Below are positions 1 to 7,010 of a stretch of DNA of 37,794 bases, one piece after another. The DNA is taken from the NCBI GenBank assembly GCA_947588005.1, contig CANPYE010000010.1, positions 1 through 37,794 on the forward strand, read 5' to 3'. Positions within the stretch are counted from its first letter, which is position 1. Every line of letters starts with the position of its first letter. Source of the stretch: an uncultured Lachnospiraceae bacterium (lineage in GTDB: Bacteria; Bacillota; Clostridia; Lachnospirales; Lachnospiraceae). Under the pieces are notes generated by a model. It made no database searches and was not told the DNA's origin. It worked only from the letters and a program-made list of their open reading frames with translations. The position numbers and the translations under genes are program-made.

Positions 1-282
1 AAAGACGACATTTTGCCGTTCTATGATAATGCAAAAGGGAAGACAGTGACCTTTGTGACCATCATGGATGACGAGCCGGGGCTGCTGTCTGATCTTTTGC
101 GCATCGTGGCGGTCTATAAAGCCAATATCCTGACGATCCACCAGAGTATCCCGGTAAACGGCGTGGCGACGCTGACGCTGAGCGTGGAGGTGCGGTCGGA
201 CACCGGCGATATCTCCGCCATGGTGGAGGAGATGGAGGCCATGGGCGGCATTCACTCCGTGAAAATAATCGCGCGGGAGTGA
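1..282 (+). CDS. ACT domain protein, UPF0735/PheB-like (5' truncated)
   Basis: The reading frame is already open at base 1 (KDDILPFYD), so the true start lies upstream and only the C-terminal 93 residues are present. What remains is one ACT domain: a first strand (TVTFVTIMDD), the turn EPGLLSDLLRIVA, then NILTIHQSIPVNG and a final strand GIHSVKII. The PFYD lead-in followed by an ACT domain with the LTIHQSIP motif matches my memory of the UPF0735 family (B. subtilis PheB, about 147 residues), which is often encoded beside homoserine dehydrogenase. ACT domains bind amino acids allosterically, so a role in sensing aspartate-family or aromatic amino acids is plausible but not shown. It is followed after 132 bases by hom on the same strand, which suggests one operon. 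The TTG at 13 is an internal codon, not a start. Confidence 0.85.
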   Translation, partial: KDDILPFYDNAKGKTVTFVTIMDDEPGLLSDLLRIVAVYKANILTIHQSIPVNGVATLTLSVEVRSDTGDISAMVEEMEAMGGIHSVKIIARE

Positions 283-414
283 AGCAGGGCGCGGCAGAGA
301 GGATCGCGGGTGCAGGCAGGAGAGGCGCAGGATGCGGCAGAGAGAACGCTGCGTGCGTGAGCAGAAAAGAATTGCGGAAAGACGAAGAAAATATACAGCC
401 AGGGAGTGAAAGAT

Positions 415-1659
415 ATGGTATATGCAGCAATCATGGGATACGGAACCATCGGTTCCGGCGTATTTGAGGTTCTGACGGTCAACCGGGCGCAGGTGGCGGC
501 CGCGGCCGGGCAGGAAATCGAGGTGAAATATGTACTGGATCTGCGGGATTTCCCGGGAAGTCCGGCTGAAAATAAGATCGTCCACGACGTTTCGGTGATC
601 GTAAATGATCCTGAAGTGAAGCTGGTGGTGGAGACCATGGGCGGCTTGAAACCGGCCTATCCATTTGTAAAGGCATGTCTGGAGGCCGGCAAGCATGTGG
701 CGACGTCCAATAAGGCGCTCGTGGCGGCTTACGGCACGGAACTTCTGGCGATCGCCCGCGAAAAGCATGTGAATTTTCAGTTCGAGGGAAGCGCAGGCGG
801 CGGGATCCCGATTATCCGCACGCTGTACCGCTGTCTGGGCGGCGAGCAGATCTCGGAAATTACCGGGATCCTGAACGGCACGACCAATTATATTCTGACG
901 AAAATGGACCGGGAAGGCATGTCCTTCGAGCAGGCCCTTAGGCAGGCTCAGGAGCTGGGATATGCGGAGAAGGATCCGACGGCGGACGTGGAAGGCCACG
1001 ATACCTGCCGCAAGATCGCGATCCTGACGGCGATGGCTTCCGGCAAGGAAGTCGATTACGAGGATATTTACACGGAAGGCATCACGAAGATCCACGCGGC
1101 GGACCTGAAATATGCCGCGGCGATGGAGAAGGCCATCCGCCTGCTGGGTTCCGCGCAGATGGCCGGGGACGCGGTCTCCGCCTGGGTGGCTCCGGTGATG
1201 GTGGGACGGGAAAACCCGCTTTCCGGCGTGCACGATGTGTTTAACGGCATTCTGGTCCGCAGCAATATGCTGGGCGTCAGCATGTATTACGGCAGCGGCG
1301 CCGGGAAGCTGCAGACGGCCAGCGCCGTGGTGGCGGATATGATCGAGGAGACGGTCCATCTGAATGAAAATGTACCAATGGGTTGGAGCAGCGAGAAGCT
1401 CTCCATCATGCCGGTGTCGGATGTGCGCTGGGCGTATTTTCTGCGGATCGGCGGAACTTACGACGCGGTGAAGGATCTGCTGGCGGAGCATCTGGGCGAG
1501 TGCTGCGTGGTGACGCTGCCGGAGCTTGCAGGAGAGGAATTCGGCCTGGTGACCGGCGTCACGAGCGAGGGGCTGATGGACGCCGCCCTGGCAGCGCTGG
1601 TTCCGGCGCTTGAGGCGGCCGGGAGCGGGCTGCGGCAGAAGATCCGGGTGGAGGCGTAG
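415..1659 (+). CDS. hom: homoserine dehydrogenase
   Basis: It catalyses the NAD(P)H-dependent reduction of aspartate semialdehyde to homoserine, on the threonine/methionine branch, in the cytoplasm. The 414-residue product has an N-terminal Rossmann motif (GYGTIGSGV, residues about 8-16), the NKALV segment of the nucleotide domain, FEGSAGGGIPII, and the catalytic-domain signatures GILNGTTNYIL and EKDPTADVEGHDTCRK. The C-terminal part (about residues 340-410) resembles an ACT-type regulatory domain, as is usual for Gram-positive Hom of this length. An in-frame GTG at 406 would add three residues, but the ATG at 415 is preferred because GGGAG at 402-406 then sits 8 nt upstream and the protein begins MVYAAIMGYG as in relatives. 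The ACT-domain gene upstream fits joint amino-acid control. The identification is secure. Confidence 0.96.
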   Translation: MVYAAIMGYGTIGSGVFEVLTVNRAQVAAAAGQEIEVKYVLDLRDFPGSPAENKIVHDVSVIVNDPEVKLVVETMGGLKPAYPFVKACLEAGKHVATSNKALVAAYGTELLAIAREKHVNFQFEGSAGGGIPIIRTLYRCLGGEQISEITGILNGTTNYILTKMDREGMSFEQALRQAQELGYAEKDPTADVEGHDTCRKIAILTAMASGKEVDYEDIYTEGITKIHAADLKYAAAMEKAIRLLGSAQMAGDAVSAWVAPVMVGRENPLSGVHDVFNGILVRSNMLGVSMYYGSGAGKLQTASAVVADMIEETVHLNENVPMGWSSEKLSIMPVSDVRWAYFLRIGGTYDAVKDLLAEHLGECCVVTLPELAGEEFGLVTGVTSEGLMDAALAALVPALEAAGSGLRQKIRVEA

Positions 1660-1819
1660 ACAGAGCAGAAGCTGCCCGGGAAGCGGAGCAGACGGCGAGA
1701 CAGCTGTTTGTAAGGCGACTCAGACAGCCTGGGCTGTTCGAACAGTGATGCAAACGCTGCGGAGACACCCGAGCGGCGGAAAATTGTCTTTGAAGTGTGA
1801 GACGGTACAGGAGAATCAT

Positions 1820-2185
1820 GTGAAAATGGTCGAGACGATTAAGATATTATGGAAGATGCTGATCGGGCAGGGGATTCCCTGCCCTTTCAAATTCCTGACA
1901 GGGCTTTACTGCCCCGGCTGCGGCGGGACCCGGGCGGTATGGCTTCTTTTGACCGGACACATTTTCCTGAGCATCCAGTACCATCCGTTGGTGTTTTACA
2001 CGGCGTTTATGGCGGCAGTGGAGCTGATCGGATACTGTCTGGCAAAAAAACTGAGGCGGCCCGGACTTTACCTGGGGCGCTATGGCCTTGTGGTGTCTGT
2101 CGGGGTCGCCATCGTGTTGGTCAACTGGATCATTAAAAATTATATGCTGGCGGTGCGGGGCGTGGATCTGCTGCCGCCGCTGTGA
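1820..2185 (+). CDS. DUF2752 small membrane protein
   Basis: A 121-residue protein if read from the GTG at 1820, chosen because AGGAG at 1809-1813 is 6 nt upstream; the ATG at 1826 is the alternative. The frame is open much further upstream (to 1610, overlapping hom), but that part is Arg/Ser-rich and looks non-coding. The defining feature is CPFKFLTGLYCPGCGGTRA near the N-terminus, the Cys-rich DUF2752 signature, followed by two or three hydrophobic segments (about residues 55-75 and 90-110). The family has no established function; the paired cysteines suggest metal binding or redox chemistry at the membrane, which is inference. Its stop is only 8 bp from the stop of the convergent DUF4190 gene, and no terminator fits between them, so the two transcripts probably overlap at their 3' ends. 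Confidence 0.85.
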   Translation: MKMVETIKILWKMLIGQGIPCPFKFLTGLYCPGCGGTRAVWLLLTGHIFLSIQYHPLVFYTAFMAAVELIGYCLAKKLRRPGLYLGRYGLVVSVGVAIVLVNWIIKNYMLAVRGVDLLPPL

Positions 2186-2193
2186 AGCAGGCC

Positions 2194-3027
2194 TTATCGG
2201 TAATCGTCGTAGATCGATTCGTAAATGGAATCAAGGTCCTCTCCGCCGTAGAAGGATTCGTAGAGCGACTCATAATCATCGAAAATATCCTGAAATTCCG
2301 GGCTGTTTAAGAACTCCTGGTACTGCGGGCTGCGGACAAGGCCGATCATGAACGTCATCAGAATGCTTAACAGGATGGCGAAGATCGACATGATCAGTCC
2401 CGCGATCGCATAGCCCGAGAAAGGCTTGCCGCGCTTGGACAGGATTACGAGTACAATGGAAGCCACAGCCAGCGGGAACTGGATCAGCGGGCTGCAGCAG
2501 CAGGTGATCAGGGCCAGCAGGCCGGTGATCATGGCGGCCAGCGCCAGAGGGTTGTTCTCTTTCGGGGGAGCCTGCTGGTACGGGGGCTGTTGATACGGAT
2601 CCTGCTGCCAGTTATTCTGCGGCTGGCTGTTCGGCTGCCAGCTACTCGGCTGCCAGCTGTTCTGCGGCTGGCTGTTCGGCTGCCAGTTATTCTGTGACGG
2701 CTCGTTCTGCTGCCAGCTGCTCTGTGACTGCCCGCCGGTCTGCGGGTACAGACCGCCCGGCTGCTGTCCGCCGTTTACCGGCGCCGGTTTGCCGCATTCG
2801 GTGCAGAACTTGCCGGTATTTACTGTGCCGCAGGAGCAGATCCAGCTGCTTGTCGGCGGCGTACTGCCGCCCTGGGATTGTCCGGTACCTGACGGATACG
2901 AACGATCCGGCTGCTGCCAGCCATACTGCGGCACGGCGCCCGCGGTTCCGTCGTCCGGCTTATGCCAGCCGTCTCCGGTGGGAACCGGAATTTCTTCATA
3001 ATCATGATTCTCTTTATATTCGTCCAT
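2194..3027 (-). CDS. zinc-ribbon, Gln-rich linker, DUF4190-type membrane protein
   Basis: 277 residues with a clear start: GGAGG lies 7 nt before the ATG on the minus strand. Order of parts: an acidic N-terminus; a short zinc ribbon at about residues 60-80 (CSCGTVNTGKFCTECG, four cysteines); a low-complexity linker at about 85-150 rich in Q, N, W and P with repeated QNSWQPSSWQ-type units; two hydrophobic helices at about 155-230 (ALAAMITGLLALI and IAGLIMSIFAILLSILM) typical of DUF4190; and an acidic, Tyr-rich C-terminal tail (YESLYESFYGGED). Such proteins are common in Firmicutes, and their function is unknown. The ribbon probably faces the cytoplasm. It lies 68 bp downstream of the regulator gene on the same strand, so co-transcription is possible but functionally unexplained. 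Confidence 0.85.
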   Translation of the reverse strand: MDEYKENHDYEEIPVPTGDGWHKPDDGTAGAVPQYGWQQPDRSYPSGTGQSQGGSTPPTSSWICSCGTVNTGKFCTECGKPAPVNGGQQPGGLYPQTGGQSQSSWQQNEPSQNNWQPNSQPQNSWQPSSWQPNSQPQNNWQQDPYQQPPYQQAPPKENNPLALAAMITGLLALITCCCSPLIQFPLAVASIVLVILSKRGKPFSGYAIAGLIMSIFAILLSILMTFMIGLVRSPQYQEFLNSPEFQDIFDDYESLYESFYGGEDLDSIYESIYDDYR

Positions 3028-3095
3028 TTCTAATCCTCCGATTGCAACTTCATCCTATCATAAAACTCCCGTTATGTCCAGATAGAGCGGACAGA

Positions 3096-4223
3096 TTATC
3101 CGTTTTTTCCGAGTTCTTCCTTTCGCTTCGTTTTCTCCGCCAGAGTCAGGGCGTTGGGAGAGAGATAGTAACGGATCAGTTCCTGCATCTCGTTTTTCGA
3201 AGCGGTGGGGAAATATGCCCGCAGCTTACGGATGCGGTAGCGCAGGGAGGAAAGGGACAGGTTCATGAGCTCCGCGGTTCTCTCCTGCGTCTCCCCGCCG
3301 AGAAGCGCCTGGAGGATCCGGATGTCCAGACTGTCGCCTTCTGCCAGAAGACGGTTCAGCGCCTGTATCGTGGCTACATCCGCGTCCTCGTAGAAATCGA
3401 TATCCGGAAATTCCTGCGGCTGCGTGTCCGCTGCCGGCGGATGACCGTCTACCATGGTGGAATCCCGGATCCGCAGGGGACATTTGATAAAGGCGTTGAC
3501 GGTGAGCATGGGATTTTTGACCAGAAATGAGCACACCTGGACGGCTTCCTCGCCCAGCGCCCGGAAATCCTGTTCCACGCTGGTGATCGAGGGCGACATG
3601 AGTCTGGAGAGGAACGAGTCCCCGAAGCTGATCAGATGGAGGCTGTCCGGAATTCGCACGCCCCGTTCCAGAAGAAACTGCAGCAGATAGATAGCCGCTG
3701 TATCATTGACACAGATCACGGCCGAATAATTGCGGATATGCTCCCAGATTTGCTTTGTGCAGTCCGCGATGGAGCCGTAGTTATAGTAGATGTCGTCTTT
3801 CCACGGAAAACATTCTTTTTTGACGGAATCCGCGTAGGAGCTGGGATTGACGCCGAACAGCGCGATCCGTTCATTTCCTGCGTCTTTTAAATGGGACAGG
3901 AGCGTATGCATACTGCTCTGGTAATCCAGAAGCAGGATGTTCGTGCGGTTCAGCGCGTTGGAATTCTGATCGCCGGTTACCAGAAGGCACAGGCAGCCCT
4001 TCTTAAGGATCAGCGAAGCGATCCGATTAATCCAGTTGATCGAGGTTCCGATAATGGTGACGATCTCCCCGGCGCGTCCAGCTTTCAGCTGCCCGATATC
4101 TGCTTCCGCCATTTCCATTACCCGTATCTTTTTCAGATAAGCCTGACCGGACAATCCCTTCATCGTTTCCTTGCACCAGAAGGAGTCCTGATATTCCGGC
4201 TCTATGATAATGCGTATGTTCAT
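3096..4223 (-). CDS. transcriptional regulator: LacI-like sensor domain with C-terminal HTH
   Basis: 375 residues. About residues 1-265 follow the periplasmic-binding-protein fold of LacI/GalR regulators: a segment like IALFGVNPSSYADS, then AVICVNDTAAIYLLQFL, LERGVRIPDSLHLISFGD and SPSITSVEQDFRALGEEAVQ, all typical of LacI-type sugar-binding domains. There is no N-terminal LacI helix-turn-helix. Instead a helix-turn-helix-like block lies at the C-terminus (about 300-345: ERTAELMNLSLSSLRYRIRKL), resembling LuxR/PucR-type DNA-binding regions. It is divergent from the surface-protein operon at 4635 and is the only obvious regulator in the window, so it is the best candidate for sugar-responsive control of that cluster (inference). 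No strong ribosome site is seen, only GGGGGA about 12 nt before the ATG. Confidence 0.82.
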   Translation of the reverse strand: MNIRIIIEPEYQDSFWCKETMKGLSGQAYLKKIRVMEMAEADIGQLKAGRAGEIVTIIGTSINWINRIASLILKKGCLCLLVTGDQNSNALNRTNILLLDYQSSMHTLLSHLKDAGNERIALFGVNPSSYADSVKKECFPWKDDIYYNYGSIADCTKQIWEHIRNYSAVICVNDTAAIYLLQFLLERGVRIPDSLHLISFGDSFLSRLMSPSITSVEQDFRALGEEAVQVCSFLVKNPMLTVNAFIKCPLRIRDSTMVDGHPPAADTQPQEFPDIDFYEDADVATIQALNRLLAEGDSLDIRILQALLGGETQERTAELMNLSLSSLRYRIRKLRAYFPTASKNEMQELIRYYLSPNALTLAEKTKRKEELGKNG

Positions 4224-4634
4224 TTTGCTGAATTATCCCCCACTGTGTATGCTGACTCTGTTTTTATACGAACAGAGCGCTTGTGATGCTCTGCTCGTAT
4301 TTTCATGCAAGCAGGGCGCCAGTGACGCTCTGCTTGTATTTCCATGCGAGGAGAGCGCCAGTGACGCTCTCCTCGTATTATACTACTTTCGGCTTGATTT
4401 TCAATCGTTTGAATTATTAAAAAAGTGGAAAGCAGATCGCAAAACGTTCAAATTTTCGGGAAATAATCCTAAAAAATTCGACTGTTACGATGAATATTCA
4501 AAATATAAAATATAATTAGATATAACTCGGACAATTACTGAATAATGCAGAAATCGCGCCGCCGGTGCTGTTTCTCGCGGACCAATGTAATTAAAGCACA
4601 GCTGCAATGCAGCAAATAAGGGAGGTTTTCAGGG
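4224..4634. other. divergent intergenic region (411 bp)
   Basis: Holds no credible gene. From the left: a short spacer, a three-unit hairpin array (4269-4375), then about 250 bp of AT-rich DNA up to the ribosome site of the 4635 gene. A possible sigma-A-like pair is TTGATT (4394-4399) with TATTAA (4415-4420, 15-bp spacing), and a TATAAT lies at 4511-4516 without a good -35. A weak catabolite-response-like core AAACGTT lies near 4442-4448 and recurs in the gap before 7011. A small hairpin with arms GCTGC/GCAGC lies at 4601-4613, just before the ribosome site. None of these is strong enough to name a single promoter. Confidence 0.5.
4269..4375. repeat. three tandem 39-bp palindromic hairpin units
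   Basis: Units start at 4269, 4308 and 4347, exactly 39 bp apart. Each is an 11-nt arm, a 7-nt loop and an 11-nt arm. Unit 3 is perfect: CGAGGAGAGCG (4347-4357), loop CCAGTGA, CGCTCTCCTCG (4365-4375). Unit 2 is CAAGCAGGGCG, the same loop, and CGCTCTGCTTG, with one G:T. Unit 1 is CGAACAGAGCG, loop CTTGTGA, TGCTCTGCTCG, with two non-Watson-Crick positions. Between units 2 and 3 the arms change in compensating pairs. The spacer TATTTYCATG is shared. A related unit occurs in inverted orientation near 35491-35533. A REP-like intergenic repeat is the best description. The open frame across it (SASDALLV peptides) is a by-product. Confidence 0.9.
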
Positions 4635-4637
4635 TTG
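4619..4637 (+). promoter_or_regulatory. ribosome binding site selecting the TTG start at 4635
   Basis: AAGGGAGGT, with GGAGG at 4621-4625, sits 9 nt before TTG at 4635 and 18 nt before the in-frame ATG at 4644. The TTG start also keeps the positively charged n-region (MKRM) of the signal peptide, so it is preferred. Confidence 0.7.
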
Positions 4638-6959
4638 AAACGAATGATCAGTATGGTTCTGGCGTGCGCGCTGGTGATCGGAACGACGGGCTGCCAGGGA
4701 ACGGCGTCGCCGTCCGCGGGTGAAAACACAGCCGTTCAGAACCGGGAAGCAGGCAAGGCATTGGAGGCAGGAACCGCCGGGGAAGCAGCGGGAAATGAAA
4801 CCACGGAGGCCGGCGAGGCAGCAGGCAGCGAAACCGCGGCCGCCGGAGATACCGGCACGGAAGCGGGCGGCTCTGGAGAGACGGGCCAGGCGGCGCAGGA
4901 GACTGTGTCCTGGATTCCGGAGGAGGAGACCGAAAGCGAACCGGCTCCTTCCAGCGAGTATAATGTGATCTCGGTTGACGACTACATAGACAAGACCACA
5001 TCCGGCCTGCTGGGCCAGTTCGTCGGTTTCCTGTCGGGCTATGAATTCGTGTATGATTCCGACGGAACGCCCCGCACGGCTCTGCCGGAGGAGTGGTTCG
5101 AGATCTGCAACGGGCCTTACGCGGATCCGAATCCCCACAACAAGCATCAGGACAAGCTGCTGATGAACGACGAGACGGGACTGTGGGAGGTCTGGAACGA
5201 CGATGATTACAGCATCGATATTCTGGACCAATATATCCTGGCGGACGCCTTTGAACGGTACGGGACATTTTCCAGCAAGATGATCAAGGACGGCTGGGTG
5301 AACTACGACGTATACGATATGGGCGGCGGCAACCGCAGCAACGGCGCCTACGCTCTGATGAAGAATAACGATTATCTTCCGGTGTTTTCCGGAAGCGCCG
5401 AATTCGGCAACATTTATACGGTCTATGGCGAGCCGTATATCGGCAATGAAACGCTGGGAATGTCCGCGGCGGGAATGCCCAATCTGGCTGTGGATCTGGC
5501 CGCCGTCTTCGGCGGGGTGACCAGCGACCGCGACCCGGCTCTCTGGCTTAAGTATTTCGCGGCGATGTACGCGATGGCCTATTTTGAGGACGATGTGCCA
5601 ACGCTTCTTAGGGAAGCCGAGATCGTTCTGCCGGAGGGCTGCTGGCAGAGGAAGGTCGTCGACGAGATATTTGCCATTAAGGAACAGTATCCGGACGACT
5701 GGAGAAGGGCCGTGGTCAACGCGGAACGGAACTGCTACTTAAGCCACTGCGATCTGAACGGCGACGTAATGGGAGAGACCAGCGTCAACTGTGCGTTCAT
5801 TGTTCTCGGCCTGCTCTATGGAGACGGCGATTACTATGAAACCTGCAAGATCATGTCGTTAGCCGGACATGGCGGAGACAGCACCACGCCGACGGGCTTA
5901 AGCATCGTGGGAATCATAAACGGCATGAAGTTCCTGGACGACGAAAGGAACGCCCCGGTTAATGAAAAGATCTGGCAGGACGGACAGGGCGTAGTGATCA
6001 ATAAAGGCTATCCCGATTCTCTGGCCAAGTATTATATGTACTGCCCCGGCCTTCCGGAGATCATGCCGATGACGGAGCTGGTGGATCTGTACCGGCAGAA
6101 TTTCGAGCATCTGCTGCTGGAGAACGGCGGCAGGATCGAGGACGGCAATTACTACATCCCCAAGGATCCGCTGCGGGGAGCGGAATGTGTATTTGCCGAG
6201 GATTTCGAGAGCGGGAACCTGGACGGCTGGGAGGTCATCGGTGGCACCGAACTGTCCGACCCGGGCTTTACGGGAACCTATTCCGCCCGCGTGAACGGAA
6301 GCGGCAGTGACACGGAGGAGACGGGCCTTTATACGACTCTGAGCGGACTGGTTCCGGGAGCCAAATACCGGATGACCGCCTATGTGCGTTCCACGGCGAA
6401 GACCAGCGCCCGGCTGTTCGCCAGGGAGCCGGGGGCGGAGGAATATACCTTTGCCACGGCGGAGGATCAGCAGGCCTATGCGAAACGTGATTTTGTCTTC
6501 CGCGCGACGGCGGAGACCATGGAGATCGGTATTTTGGTGCCCGCGGGTACCAATGAGCGCCGCAACGCCAGGATCGACGATATCACGGTCGTGCATATTC
6601 TGGAGGCTGAGCCGCTCGGCGACTGCGTCGCGATAACGTCCGCGCAGGAGAACGGAATGTATACCGGGCAGCTGGAGCTTACGATTACAGGAAGCGCCGC
6701 TAAGGAGGTCTATCTGAAGCTGACCTTCGCCAATCCCAACGGAAGGATCGTGAACGCGCCCATGACGGTGGGAGAAGAACATTACGCTGCGATCCCGTTC
6801 TATAAGACGGGGGATGAAGTTTATGAAAATTCGCGCGACTGTGTCTATATCCCGGTGATCCTGGAAAATGACGTCAATACGGTTACACTGGATCTCGGAA
6901 ACGCGCAGATGTACATTCCGTCCGCGCAGATCGTCACGGTCAGCGATCGGCGGCAGTGA
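4635..6959 (+). CDS. lipoprotein with ADP-ribosylglycohydrolase-like domain and C-terminal beta-sandwich modules
   Basis: 774 residues from a TTG start. A lipoprotein signal peptide ends at Cys20 (VIGTTGC), and a Glu/Ala/Gly/Thr-rich linker runs to about residue 105. Residues about 115-440 resemble the all-helical ADP-ribosylglycohydrolase family: KTTSGLLGQFVGFLSG (normally GxxxGDAxG), WNDDDYSID at 187-195 (normally a DD metal pair), and GHGGDSTTPTG around 412-420 (normally GGDTDT). The first Asp of the last motif is kept but the second is Thr. Residues about 516-648 look like a carbohydrate-binding beta-sandwich (FESGNLDGWEV to ARIDDITVV), and about 650-774 like a further beta domain. It is the first gene of the surface operon, 51 bp before the next. 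ADP-ribosylglycohydrolase-fold proteins often sit in glycan loci, so the substrate may be a glycoside rather than ADP-ribose (inference). Confidence 0.8.
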   Translation: MKRMISMVLACALVIGTTGCQGTASPSAGENTAVQNREAGKALEAGTAGEAAGNETTEAGEAAGSETAAAGDTGTEAGGSGETGQAAQETVSWIPEEETESEPAPSSEYNVISVDDYIDKTTSGLLGQFVGFLSGYEFVYDSDGTPRTALPEEWFEICNGPYADPNPHNKHQDKLLMNDETGLWEVWNDDDYSIDILDQYILADAFERYGTFSSKMIKDGWVNYDVYDMGGGNRSNGAYALMKNNDYLPVFSGSAEFGNIYTVYGEPYIGNETLGMSAAGMPNLAVDLAAVFGGVTSDRDPALWLKYFAAMYAMAYFEDDVPTLLREAEIVLPEGCWQRKVVDEIFAIKEQYPDDWRRAVVNAERNCYLSHCDLNGDVMGETSVNCAFIVLGLLYGDGDYYETCKIMSLAGHGGDSTTPTGLSIVGIINGMKFLDDERNAPVNEKIWQDGQGVVINKGYPDSLAKYYMYCPGLPEIMPMTELVDLYRQNFEHLLLENGGRIEDGNYYIPKDPLRGAECVFAEDFESGNLDGWEVIGGTELSDPGFTGTYSARVNGSGSDTEETGLYTTLSGLVPGAKYRMTAYVRSTAKTSARLFAREPGAEEYTFATAEDQQAYAKRDFVFRATAETMEIGILVPAGTNERRNARIDDITVVHILEAEPLGDCVAITSAQENGMYTGQLELTITGSAAKEVYLKLTFANPNGRIVNAPMTVGEEHYAAIPFYKTGDEVYENSRDCVYIPVILENDVNTVTLDLGNAQMYIPSAQIVTVSDRRQ

Positions 6960-7010
6960 TATGCGCCGCGCAAACGTTACTGTAAACAAGGAAAAAAAGA
7001 GGAGGGCACT

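Noticed and set aside
1610-1819. N-terminal extension of the DUF2752 protein
   Set aside because: Arg/Ser-rich, overlaps the end of hom and has no ribosome site, while AGGAG precedes the GTG at 1820.
4269-4375. CRISPR array
   Set aside because: Regular 39-bp period, but there are no unique spacers: the whole unit repeats, and each unit is a palindrome. No cas genes are present.
4436-4452. catabolite-response (cre) site
   Set aside because: The core AAACGTT fits, but the outer positions match the consensus poorly (about 10 of 14), so I only mention it in the intergenic entry.
4204-4515. 103-residue plus-strand open frame with repeated ASDALLVF peptides
   Set aside because: It merely reads through the hairpin array, and the repeated peptides mirror the 39-bp DNA repeat. 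It overlaps the regulator start and has no ribosome site. The analogous minus-strand frame at 35333-35551 has the same origin.
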